Origin: Bacteroidota bacterium
Lineage (GTDB): Bacteria > Bacteroidota > Bacteroidia > Chitinophagales > Saprospiraceae
Length of the DNA stretch: 64,000 nucleotides
Assembly (NCBI GenBank): GCA_003045895.1
Contig: PZPC01000023.1
Location: 1-64,000 of the forward strand
Direction: 5' to 3'
Of this stretch, positions 17,296 through 26,382 are shown piece by piece; position 1 is the first letter of the stretch, and every line of letters begins with the position of its first letter. The translations under genes were made by a program, and so were the position numbers. Below the pieces are notes generated by a model. That model saw nothing but the letters and a program-made list of their open reading frames with translations. It did no database searches and was not told the DNA's origin.

Positions 17296-18909
17296 TTGCA
17301 GCACCCTCACTACATCATCATTGGCGCCGGCTCCGCGGGCTGTGCCCTCGCCAATCGGCTGACCGAAGATCCGGCGATCCAGGTTCTGGTTCTGGAAGCG
17401 GGCGGCCCCGACCGGCATCCGTACATCCATATCCCGGGCGCCTACGCCAAGCTGTTTCGCACCAAAGTCGACTGGGCCTACTGGTCGGAACCCCAAAGTG
17501 AACTCCACCAGCGCCGCCTGTATATGCCGCGCGGCAAAGCCCTGGGTGGCAGCAGCAGCACCAATGCCATGGCTTACGTACGCGGCAACCGCGCCGATTA
17601 CGACGACTGGGCCGCGCTGGGGAATACCGGTTGGTCGTACCAGGATGTCCTGCCTTATTTCAAACACGCAGAAGACAGTTCTTCCATTACCGGTCTTGAC
17701 CCCGCCTACCGCGGCAACGGCGGGCCGCTGCACGTGAGCAGTGCGCCGTACCAGACCCCCTATTCGGGCGCTTTCCTGGAAGCCTGTGCCGGGGCAGGTA
17801 TTCCCCGTACCACCGACTATAACGGTGCCAACCAAACCGGGGCCAGCCGCTTCCAGTTTACCATCAAAAACGGCAAAAGGCACAGCACCGCGGCCGCTTA
17901 CCTGACGCCCGCCCTGGGCCGGCCCAACCTGCGGGTGATGACCGGAGCGGCCGTGCAAAACATCATACTGGACAAAGACCAGGCCGTAGGGGTCAGTGTC
18001 CGGCACCGGGACCAAACCACCGAGCTGCGGGCCCAACGGGAGGTCCTCCTGTGTGCCGGCGCGTTTGGTTCGCCCCAACTGCTGCAGCTCTCCGGAATCG
18101 GGGAACGCAGCGCGCTGGCTCCGCACGGCATCGCCACCAAAAAAGAACTACCCGGTGTAGGGCAAAACCTCCAGGACCACCTCTTCTACGCCGTCAGTGC
18201 CACCTCGCCGGTGCGGGCGGGTTTGAACCACCTCATCAAACCCTGGCCCCAACTGCTCACCACCTTGCAGTGGCTGTTCCAGAAGAAGGGTGCCTTCACA
18301 ATTGGGCCCCTGGAAGCCGGTGCGTTCTTCAACGTCGACGAAATGGGCGCACGGGTGGATACCGAATTTCATTTCGCCCCCCTGCACATTGGCAAAGGCT
18401 ACGATTACGACATGTACGACCTGCACACCTACCCGACTGATATCGACGGCTTCACCATTCTGCCGTCGTTACTCCGACCCGCCAGCCGCGGGCAGGTCGC
18501 CCTCCGGAGCAACAACCCCGCCGAGGCGCCGCTGATCCAACCCAACTTCCTCAGCGCCGAAGCCGACCTCCTGCACCTGATCAAAGCCGGGCGCAAAGCC
18601 CTGGAAGTGCTGGAACACCCCGCCTTCGATCCCTGGCGTAAAGAGATTGTTGCGCCGCTCGACAGCTCCTCCGACGCGGCCTGGGCCGAGCACATCCGCC
18701 GGAGCGTGGAAACCATCTACCACCCCGTAGGTACCTGCAAGATGGGCCACGACGAAATGGCCGTAGTCGATGACCAGTTGCGCGTACACGGAATTGGTGG
18801 CTTGCGGGTTGTCGATGGTTCCGTGATGCCCACCATCGTCTCTGGCAATACCAATGCTCCCATTATCATGATCGCAGAAAAAGCAGCAGACCTGATCAGC
18901 GGCCGGTAA
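17296..18909 (+). CDS. GMC family oxidoreductase (choline dehydrogenase-like)
   Basis: YIIIGAGSAGCALANRLTEDP...ALGGSSSTNAMAYVRG...YHPVGTCKMG...VVDGSVMPTIVSGNTNAPIIMIAEKAADLI. Confidence 0.95.
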   Translation: MQHPHYIIIGAGSAGCALANRLTEDPAIQVLVLEAGGPDRHPYIHIPGAYAKLFRTKVDWAYWSEPQSELHQRRLYMPRGKALGGSSSTNAMAYVRGNRADYDDWAALGNTGWSYQDVLPYFKHAEDSSSITGLDPAYRGNGGPLHVSSAPYQTPYSGAFLEACAGAGIPRTTDYNGANQTGASRFQFTIKNGKRHSTAAAYLTPALGRPNLRVMTGAAVQNIILDKDQAVGVSVRHRDQTTELRAQREVLLCAGAFGSPQLLQLSGIGERSALAPHGIATKKELPGVGQNLQDHLFYAVSATSPVRAGLNHLIKPWPQLLTTLQWLFQKKGAFTIGPLEAGAFFNVDEMGARVDTEFHFAPLHIGKGYDYDMYDLHTYPTDIDGFTILPSLLRPASRGQVALRSNNPAEAPLIQPNFLSAEADLLHLIKAGRKALEVLEHPAFDPWRKEIVAPLDSSSDAAWAEHIRRSVETIYHPVGTCKMGHDEMAVVDDQLRVHGIGGLRVVDGSVMPTIVSGNTNAPIIMIAEKAADLISGR

Positions 18910-18985
18910 TAAAAGCAAAAGAAGGCCCGGCCCGGCTATTTTGCCGGTTTATTGGACTACTTTTGCCCTTCGCAAATAAAAAAAT

Positions 18986-20398
18986 ATGGCACGACGCAAA
19001 CGCTACCCCGAAGAATTACCCCTGGTTCGCTTCACCAGCATAGCCGACAAAGGCCTTTGTGTAGGGCGGGATGCCGAAGGGCGGGTCGTCTTTGTAGAAG
19101 GCGTAGCACCGGGTGACGTAGCCGATGTGCGCGTTTTCAAAAAACGAAAAGGCGTACTCTGGGGCCAGGCGATCCATTTTCATGAACTTTCCCCCGATCG
19201 GGTAGAGCCGTTCTGCCAGCATTTTGGGGTGTGCGGTGGTTGCAAATGGCAACACGTCAGCTACGCTGCCCAGCTCCGCCACAAAGAGCAGGGGGTGCAC
19301 GAAGCCATTCGCCGTATCGGCAAAGTCGACGTCGCCGAAATGCAACCCATTTTGGGCGCCCCCGAGACCACTTACTACCGCAATAAGCTGGAATTTGGCT
19401 GCGCCAACCGGCGCTGGCTCACCGAAGAAGAGGTCAAAGACGATAGCATCTCCCAAATGGACAACGTCATCGGGTTTCACCGCCCCGGCGCCTACGACAA
19501 ACTGATCCAGATCGATCATTGCCACCTGCAGGGTGGGCTGTCCAACGAATTGCGCAATGGGCTGCGCGAACTGGCCATTGCCATGGGCGTCCCGTTTTTT
19601 GATATGCGCGAAAATACCGGCCTGCTCCGCCAAATGATGGTGCGGACCAGTAGCCTCGACCAAACCATGGTCCTGATCGCCTTCTACGCCAACCAACCCA
19701 AAGTCATTGAACCCTTCCTGGCCGCCGTGCTGGAACGGTTCCCCGGTATTACCAGCCTCTTTTACTGTATCAACGGGAAGGTAAACGAATACCTCATGGA
19801 CCTGGAGATGATTCACCACCACGGTACGCCCTACATCGAAGAAGCGCTGGGCCACATTCGTTACCAGATCGGTCCGAAGTCGTTCTTTCAGACCAACACC
19901 CAGCAGGCCATTCGGCTATTTGATGTAGCGGTAGATTTTGCTGGCCTCACGGGCACCGAAAACGTGTATGACCTCTACACCGGTATTGGCAGTATTGCCC
20001 TTTATCTCGCCCGCCAGTGCCGCCAGGTGGTGGGAATTGAAGAAATTGCCGCTGCTATCGATGATGCCCAGGCGAATGCCGCGCTGAACAACGTAACCAA
20101 TGCCCGGTTCTACGCCGGCGATGTGAAAGATATCCTCACCGATGACTTCGCCCGGGAGCACGGCAAACCCGATGTGCTCATCACCGATCCGCCGCGGGCA
20201 GGGATGCACCCCAAGGTGGTGGATATGCTCATTCAATTGGCGGCCCCCAAACTGGTCTACATCAGTTGCAATCCGGCTACCCAGGCCCGCGACCTGCAAC
20301 TACTGGACGCAACCTACCGCGTAGCCAAAATGCGGCCCGTCGACCTCTTCCCCCACACCTCTCACGTGGAGAACGTTGCCTTGCTGATCAAGCGATAA
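18986..20398 (+). CDS. rlmD: 23S rRNA (uracil(1939)-C(5))-methyltransferase RlmD/RumA family
   Basis: CGGCKWQHVSYAAQLRHKEQ, FQTNTQQAIRLFDVAVDFAGL, VYDLYTGIGSIALYLA, DPPRAGMHPKVVD, YISCNPATQARDL. Confidence 0.9.
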   Translation: MARRKRYPEELPLVRFTSIADKGLCVGRDAEGRVVFVEGVAPGDVADVRVFKKRKGVLWGQAIHFHELSPDRVEPFCQHFGVCGGCKWQHVSYAAQLRHKEQGVHEAIRRIGKVDVAEMQPILGAPETTYYRNKLEFGCANRRWLTEEEVKDDSISQMDNVIGFHRPGAYDKLIQIDHCHLQGGLSNELRNGLRELAIAMGVPFFDMRENTGLLRQMMVRTSSLDQTMVLIAFYANQPKVIEPFLAAVLERFPGITSLFYCINGKVNEYLMDLEMIHHHGTPYIEEALGHIRYQIGPKSFFQTNTQQAIRLFDVAVDFAGLTGTENVYDLYTGIGSIALYLARQCRQVVGIEEIAAAIDDAQANAALNNVTNARFYAGDVKDILTDDFAREHGKPDVLITDPPRAGMHPKVVDMLIQLAAPKLVYISCNPATQARDLQLLDATYRVAKMRPVDLFPHTSHVENVALLIKR

Positions 20399-20409
20399 TT
20401 CAAAATAGT

Positions 20410-20835
20410 ATGTATCTTGCGAAACTCGCAACTGACAACCCACGTATGTTAACGGAGAAAGCTTGGAATGAATTTAAACAGGACCTGGAAGCATACCAGG
20501 TCATGCTGGCACAGGCGGCCGACCATATCGCCGATCAGGATATTTCCAACTATCCGGTTTTTGTGGTTTATCAACAGGAAGAAGAAAGTGGGCTGGGACT
20601 GCCCGTCGTCGCGGCAGATGCCCATTCTGGCAAATGGTCGATTAACGTGACTATTCTGGAGGAACTGGTGGCGAAAAAAGTCGTGGCCATGGAGCAGGTA
20701 GATCGCTTCCGCTCGTTGTACAAAACCCATCCTGCTGATTTGTGCTACCTGGTGTGGCACGATGAAAAGGCGCAATTTGTTTTTATCCCCCGCAAGTTTG
20801 CACCGCCCGAACAAGCCGATGATAATTTGTTTTGA
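20410..20835 (+). CDS. Conserved hypothetical protein
   Basis: 142 aa from in-frame ATG (MYLAKLATDNPRMLTEKAWNEFKQDLEAYQ). Confidence 0.6.
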   Translation: MYLAKLATDNPRMLTEKAWNEFKQDLEAYQVMLAQAADHIADQDISNYPVFVVYQQEEESGLGLPVVAADAHSGKWSINVTILEELVAKKVVAMEQVDRFRSLYKTHPADLCYLVWHDEKAQFVFIPRKFAPPEQADDNLF

Positions 20836-20906
20836 GTTAATCATTTGCGTCGAAAATGGAAGATTATGCCGGACCAATTACTTAATCGCAAGCCTATTTA
20901 ACGCGC

Positions 20907-22871
20907 ATGAACCAGGATTATCCCACCAAGCCTTTCCGACCAACACGGGTAGCACCCAGGTTAGCGGTACGGGTATTGCTGATTGAGGATGATCACAGTT
21001 ATGCCGAGTTGATAAAAATTCTCCTGTCGGCCAATCCCGAACGGGAGTGCCAGGTAGCCGTAGCTTCCAGTCTTCAACAAGGACTCCAACAATTGGCTGG
21101 TGGCCAGGATTTTGATGCCGTCCTCCTGGATCTCTCGCTGCCCGATAGCGCTGGCCTGGACACCCTGCTGAGTCTCTTGTCAGCCTTCCCCAACATCAAT
21201 GTGATCGTCCTGACCGGTTCCAGCGACCGCGAACAAGGCGCCCGGGCCGTAGGATTAGGCGCGCAGGACTACCTCGTAAAGGGCGAATTTGAACCCAAAC
21301 AGCTGGCACGTGCGCTGCGTTTTTCTATGGAACGCAAGCAAATCCTTACCCGCCTGGAAGAAGCCCAACAAATTGCACGTATTGGAAATTGGGAATTCCG
21401 ACCCGCCCAGGACTATTTCATTGCCAGCAAAGAAGTTTATCTCATCCTGGGCCTCGATCCGCAACGCCCCATCTATTCGTATACCGATATTCAGTCGTCG
21501 GCGTGTCCCTTCCACATCCTCCTGGCGCAAGAAGACTTACCCGCCGAAGTGGAATCCCTAAGTCGCAGTTTGCAGTGGGAATCCGATGGCAGGACTTGCT
21601 ACGCGCAGCTCAACAGCCGGCGGTTAAAAACACCAGATGGGGATTTTTTCTTTGTGGGCACCCTACAGGATATCACCCTGCAAAAAAGAGCCGAAGAACT
21701 ACAGCGGGCACAGGAATTAGCCGAAAAAACGGCACGCGTGCGGGAACAGGTAATCGCCAATGTTTCGCACGAACTCCGCACGCCCATGAATGCGATCGTG
21801 GGGATGAGCAACCTGCTGACCCGTACATCCCTTAATGAGGAACAAAAAAAATACGTAGATGCTGTCCGGGAAGCGTCCCAGCTGCTGCTGGGAATCATCA
21901 ACGATATCTTGTTGACCTCCAGCCTGCAAAATGGCGAATTAGAACTCGACCCAGCACCCTTTGACCTCTCGCTAACGGTACGCCGGATTACCGAAGTCCT
22001 TAAACCACGGGCGACGGCCAAAGGCATTAGCCTCTCCTACGAACTGGCGGATGATATTCCCCAGCGGCTGATTGGAGACAAACAGCGCCTCAGCCAGGTG
22101 CTCTACAATATCGTAGGAAATGCCGTAAAATTTACGGAATCCGGCACGGTTCACCTCATCGTTCAGGAACAAGCAAGTACCGACCCCAAACAGCCACAGA
22201 TCAGTTTTGCGGTTCACGATACCGGCCCTGGTATTTCTGAAGACAAACAAGAGGAAGTTTTCCAGCCTTTTAGCCGCATCCTTACGCCGGGAAAAAAAAC
22301 CGAAGGCACCGGCCTGGGACTGTCCATTACCAAACAGTTGGTCGAACAGCTGGGTGGTCATATTCAACTGTATTCTACCCCGGGGGTAGGTTCGGTGTTT
22401 GCTTTCACCCTTCCTTTTTCCAACGCAGCGGGAACGGAGCAGGAGCCCAATCGCAAAACGCCCGCAATACCCACCAATGACAACATCAACCTGGGCCGAA
22501 TCCTGATCGTTGAAGACCACTTAATGAATCAGGTGGTACTCCAAAAAACCCTCGAAAAGCAATGGCCGGGTTTGGAGATTATCCTTGTCAACGATGGCGA
22601 ACAAGCGATTGCCCGGCTGGAGGTAGAAAATTTTGACCTCGTCTTTATGGATATCCAGCTGCCGGGAATGGACGGCTTCATGACCACCCAATACGTGCGC
22701 CAGTTCCTGGCTGATCGCCACGCGCACACGCCCGTGCTGGCCATGACCGCCCAGGCCCAAATAGCGGAAGACGAACGCTACCAGCAGGCGGGGCTGAACG
22801 ATTACATCCTGAAGCCTTTTGACCCCCAGGAACTTTATGACAAAATAACCCACTACTTAAAAACACAATAA
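20907..22871 (+). CDS. Cytoplasmic REC-PAS-HisKA-HATPase-REC hybrid histidine kinase
   Basis: REC LLIEDDHSYAELI..DAVLLDLSLPDSAGLDT; HisKA NVSHELRTPMNAIVGM; HATPase GTGLGLSITKQLVEQLGG; second REC RILIVEDHLMNQVV..DLVFMDIQLPGMDG. Confidence 0.9.
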   Translation: MNQDYPTKPFRPTRVAPRLAVRVLLIEDDHSYAELIKILLSANPERECQVAVASSLQQGLQQLAGGQDFDAVLLDLSLPDSAGLDTLLSLLSAFPNINVIVLTGSSDREQGARAVGLGAQDYLVKGEFEPKQLARALRFSMERKQILTRLEEAQQIARIGNWEFRPAQDYFIASKEVYLILGLDPQRPIYSYTDIQSSACPFHILLAQEDLPAEVESLSRSLQWESDGRTCYAQLNSRRLKTPDGDFFFVGTLQDITLQKRAEELQRAQELAEKTARVREQVIANVSHELRTPMNAIVGMSNLLTRTSLNEEQKKYVDAVREASQLLLGIINDILLTSSLQNGELELDPAPFDLSLTVRRITEVLKPRATAKGISLSYELADDIPQRLIGDKQRLSQVLYNIVGNAVKFTESGTVHLIVQEQASTDPKQPQISFAVHDTGPGISEDKQEEVFQPFSRILTPGKKTEGTGLGLSITKQLVEQLGGHIQLYSTPGVGSVFAFTLPFSNAAGTEQEPNRKTPAIPTNDNINLGRILIVEDHLMNQVVLQKTLEKQWPGLEIILVNDGEQAIARLEVENFDLVFMDIQLPGMDGFMTTQYVRQFLADRHAHTPVLAMTAQAQIAEDERYQQAGLNDYILKPFDPQELYDKITHYLKTQ

Positions 22872-22877
22872 CTTACC

Positions 22878-23234
22878 ATGACACTAAAAAGCAAGCTCGA
22901 TTTTCGCTACCTCGAGACGATGGCTGCCGGTGATCCAAAAACCATAAAAACACTCCTCGAAGGCCTGCGCTCAGAGCTCCGGGATGACCTTCCCCGGGCG
23001 CGTCTTTTGTTGCAAGCCAAAGATTGGGCAGGATTGGAGCGCTTTTGCCACCATTTCAAATCAACGCTAAGCTTTTCCGGCCACGCAGCCTTGGTGGCGG
23101 CGAACGAAAGTCTCTGGAAAATAGCCAAGCAACAAGGCAAAAGCAGTACGGATACTGATGCGTTATTAAAAAAAATGGAACAATACGCCAATTTGGTCAC
23201 GCAGGAAGTCAACCGTCTGCTCAAAAACAGCTAA
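22878..23234 (+). CDS. Hpt-domain phosphotransfer protein
   Basis: LERFCHHFKSTLSFSGHAALVAANESLWKIAK; 6 nt downstream of the hybrid kinase. Confidence 0.75.
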   Translation: MTLKSKLDFRYLETMAAGDPKTIKTLLEGLRSELRDDLPRARLLLQAKDWAGLERFCHHFKSTLSFSGHAALVAANESLWKIAKQQGKSSTDTDALLKKMEQYANLVTQEVNRLLKNS

Positions 23235-23240
23235 CCAATT

Positions 23241-24113
23241 ATGAAAGGAATTATTCTGGCCGGTGGCCTGGGTACCCGTTTGTACCCCCTGACCATGGCC
23301 GTCAGCAAACAGTTGATGCCCGTCTACGACAAACCGATGATCTACTATCCTTTATCGACGCTCATGTCGGCAGGGATTCGGGATATTTTGATCATTTCTA
23401 CGCCCCAGGACCTGCCCAACTTCGAAAAGCTGCTGGGTGATGGCTCCCAGATCGGGTGCAACTTCAGCTACCAACCGCAATACGAACCCAACGGCCTGGC
23501 GCAGGCTTTTGTGCTAGGGGAAACTTTCATTGGCAATGATCCGGTCGCCCTCGTGCTGGGAGATAATATTTTCTACGGTGTCGGCCTCGACGAGCAACTA
23601 CAAAACTGTGCCAACCCGACGGGTGGTATTGTTTTTGCCTACTGGGTAGCCGATCCGGAACGATATGGCGTAGTGGAATTTGACGGTGATTTTAAAGCGC
23701 TTTCCATCGAAGAAAAACCGGCTAACCCCAAGAGCAATTACGCGGTGCCCGGCTTGTATTTCTACGACAACCAGGTCGTAGAAATCGCTAAAAACCTACA
23801 ACCCAGCCCCCGGGGGGAGTACGAAATTACCGACGTGAACAAATACTACCTGGAACACGGCCAACTACAAGTCAATGTCCTCGGACGCGGCGTTGCCTGG
23901 CTGGATACCGGAACCCACAAATCCCTGATTCAGGCCGGACAATTTATTGAAGTTATTGAGGAACGCCAGGGCCTCAAGATCGGTTGTATCGAAGAAATTG
24001 CCTACCACCAAGGGTTCATCAATGCCAATCAACTGGAAAAACTCGGCCATTACTACCTCAAAAGCGGCTACGGCGAATACCTGTTGCGGTTATTAGAGCG
24101 GGAAAGGTCTTAA
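23241..24113 (+). CDS. rfbA: Glucose-1-phosphate thymidylyltransferase
   Basis: [42 protein letters not shown]. Confidence 0.95.
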   Translation: MKGIILAGGLGTRLYPLTMAVSKQLMPVYDKPMIYYPLSTLMSAGIRDILIISTPQDLPNFEKLLGDGSQIGCNFSYQPQYEPNGLAQAFVLGETFIGNDPVALVLGDNIFYGVGLDEQLQNCANPTGGIVFAYWVADPERYGVVEFDGDFKALSIEEKPANPKSNYAVPGLYFYDNQVVEIAKNLQPSPRGEYEITDVNKYYLEHGQLQVNVLGRGVAWLDTGTHKSLIQAGQFIEVIEERQGLKIGCIEEIAYHQGFINANQLEKLGHYYLKSGYGEYLLRLLERERS

Positions 24114-24118
24114 AATAA

Positions 24119-24685
24119 ATGACGATGAAAAGTATTGCCAAGCCGCTGCCCGGTCAACACCCCGATTGGGCGCACGTTTACATTGAACGCCTGCCAGACG
24201 ACGGACAGGTGCTTGCTCACCTCACGCAAGGAATGGCTGACCTGATGGAACTGGTTGGATCCCTGACCGAAGAACAACTCCACTACCGCTACGCACCCGG
24301 CAAATGGAGTATCAAGGAAACCCTGGTACACGTGATGGATGTGGAGCGGGTATTCACTTTTCGGGGTCTGACCGCAGCCCGACAGGATACCACTCCGCTA
24401 CCCGGGTTCGACCACAACGCCTACGTGCCTGCCTCCCGGGCCGATCTGCGCAAGGGTGCCGACCTGTTGGCCGAATACCGGGCCCTGCGCAGCGCTACGC
24501 TTCTCTTTTTTGGCGGACTGGACGACACAGCCCTCAACTTTGTGGGCGAGGCCAAAGACCAACCCTGCACCGCCCGGGCTATGATCTACATGATCACGGG
24601 TCACGAACACCACCACCTGGGTATTTTGCGGGAACGGTACTTACCGGCATTAGCAGCAGCCGATGGCCATGTGGGCGCCGGGTAA
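24119..24685 (+). CDS. DinB family protein
   Basis: RYAPGKWSIKETLVHVMDVERVF...MIYMITGHEHHHLGILRERYL. Confidence 0.85.
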   Translation: MTMKSIAKPLPGQHPDWAHVYIERLPDDGQVLAHLTQGMADLMELVGSLTEEQLHYRYAPGKWSIKETLVHVMDVERVFTFRGLTAARQDTTPLPGFDHNAYVPASRADLRKGADLLAEYRALRSATLLFFGGLDDTALNFVGEAKDQPCTARAMIYMITGHEHHHLGILRERYLPALAAADGHVGAG

Positions 24686-24740
24686 TCAGCAATTCCCCGC
24701 TGACGCTTAACCTAAAACGGCCGATCGAAAAACGCTCTCT

Positions 24741-25349
24741 ATGAAGTTACGCTTCCACGCTGGTAAGCCACTGCACGAATGGACCGACGAAGCGCTGGTG
24801 GCGGCCTTCCGCAAGAAAGGAAACGATGCGTTCTACGAAGTGCTCTTTGAACGGTACTACCCCCTGGTGTACGGTTACTGCCTGGGCCTGACCGCTAACC
24901 GGGAAGACAGCAAAGACCTGACCCTGGTGGTATTTACCAAAGCCTATGAGCAACTGGCCCGGCAGGCCATCAAAAGCTTCGACCGATGGTTGTTTACCCT
25001 GGCCCGCAACGAAAGCCTGACCCTGCTTCGGGGTGCCCGCCGCAATGCCCTGGCGCAAAAAAAATGGTGGGAAACCCAAGAAAGTGACGCTACGTTTATG
25101 GAAAATGGCGCCTTCCGTCGTCTTGTATACGAACAGGAGTTAGAAAAAGACCGCCTCTACCAGGAAGGGCTGCAAACGTTGTCGCCTGAGCAACGCCTTT
25201 GTTTGGACTTGTTTATCCACGATACCTTGTCCTATCGGGAGATCGCCGAACAAACGCAGCTTTCGCTGGACCAGGTGAAAAGCCACCTACAAAATGCACG
25301 GCGCAAGCTCAAGCAATGGGTGGCCTCGCAAACAGACAAAAAACTATGA
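24741..25349 (+). CDS. ECF RNA polymerase sigma factor
   Basis: YYPLVYGYCLGLTANREDSKDLTLVVFTKAYEQL...LDLFIHDTLSYREIAEQTQLSLDQVKSHLQNARRKLKQW. Confidence 0.85.
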   Translation: MKLRFHAGKPLHEWTDEALVAAFRKKGNDAFYEVLFERYYPLVYGYCLGLTANREDSKDLTLVVFTKAYEQLARQAIKSFDRWLFTLARNESLTLLRGARRNALAQKKWWETQESDATFMENGAFRRLVYEQELEKDRLYQEGLQTLSPEQRLCLDLFIHDTLSYREIAEQTQLSLDQVKSHLQNARRKLKQWVASQTDKKL

Positions 25350-26209
25350 GCAACCGCAAAAACACGCACCCAACACTGCGTACCCTGCTACTGCATTACC
25401 TGCGCGATGAACTACCCGATAACGATCGCAAGGCTTTTGAACACCAACTACCGCACCCACCGGCCGCAAGAACGGCCCTCGATAATTTGGAGGAAAGTGA
25501 CCTTTCGCCCGCCAAACTGGAGACCGACCTCCAGGACATAGCGCAACGTTGGCACCAGCACCACGCCCAGGCTGCACCACAACGCCCCTGGCTGGGACGG
25601 ATCGTCGTCGCAGCGCTTCTGGCAATCGCCTGTTGGGCCGTGTACAGCTATTACCAGGATCAACGCAGCAATCGCTTATTTGCCGAATATTTCAGCGGTG
25701 GACAATCCCAGGGATACTTGTCTGTACGGGGTACTGCCACCCCGGATCCGGCCTTTGCCACAGCCCTCCAGGCCTATCAACAACAGGATTTTTCCAACAG
25801 CCTCCTCCTTTTCCAGGAAGTATGCCACCACGACTCCTCCAACACCCAGGCCATCCTATACACCGCCTTGTCGGCCATCCAGGTGGGCCAGTCTTTTACT
25901 GCCCGCCAGGTCCTCGAACAACTGCTCGCCCGTGGGCTTCAGCCCGCCGAGCGGTCGGAAGGATACTGGTTCCTGGCCCTGGTTCACCTCCAGGAACACC
26001 ACGTCGCCAAAGCCCGCACCGCCCTGCAGTGGCTCGTGACCCACGATACGGGCCAACGGGGTGAACAGGCCCGCAAACTACTGGCAGAGATCGGCCAACA
26101 GTTAAATCGTCAGAATAATCCAGATGAATGTAAATTTTGTCCATTTTTAGGTCCGAAACAGGCAAAAAAAAAGCCGCGTCTGAAAGACGCGGCGAACAAC
26201 AAATCATAA
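25346..26209 (+). CDS. Putative anti-sigma/TPR membrane protein, co-translated with the sigma factor
   Basis: ATGA overlap with the sigma gene stop; one TM (RIVVAALLAIACWAVYSYYQ); TPR-like C-terminus. Confidence 0.7.
   Translation: MSNRKNTHPTLRTLLLHYLRDELPDNDRKAFEHQLPHPPAARTALDNLEESDLSPAKLETDLQDIAQRWHQHHAQAAPQRPWLGRIVVAALLAIACWAVYSYYQDQRSNRLFAEYFSGGQSQGYLSVRGTATPDPAFATALQAYQQQDFSNSLLLFQEVCHHDSSNTQAILYTALSAIQVGQSFTARQVLEQLLARGLQPAERSEGYWFLALVHLQEHHVAKARTALQWLVTHDTGQRGEQARKLLAEIGQQLNRQNNPDECKFCPFLGPKQAKKKPRLKDAANNKS
26164..26193 (-). terminator. Terminator for the minus-strand T9SS gene, embedded in the 3' end of the plus-strand CDS
   Basis: GCCGCGTCT-GAA-AGACGCGGC preceded on + by A9 (T9 on the minus-strand 3' side). 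Confidence 0.65.
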
Positions 26210-26322
26210 TCTCATGAAAAAAAAGACGACCTAAAATTCTTTGGATGTTCTTTAGAAACGTATTCCCACTGGGTTTTAGTCTCTCTGGAACTATATGTTT
26301 AACAACATTACCTTCTTTTTGG

Positions 26323-26346
26323 GTGGTTCCCCGCCTTGGCGGGGAA
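26323..26346. repeat. Perfect GC-rich palindromic hairpin
   Basis: GGTTCCCCGCC-TT-GGCGGGGAACC. Confidence 0.75.
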
Positions 26347-26382
26347 CCTTTCAAAACTTTTGGGATTATGCCTACTGACCCG

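Noticed and set aside
17269-18126. 285-aa minus-strand ORF over the GMC oxidoreductase
   Set aside because: Antisense artefact; the sense strand has clear GMC signatures.
19016-19855. 279-aa minus-strand ORF over rlmD
   Set aside because: Antisense artefact of a well-supported gene.
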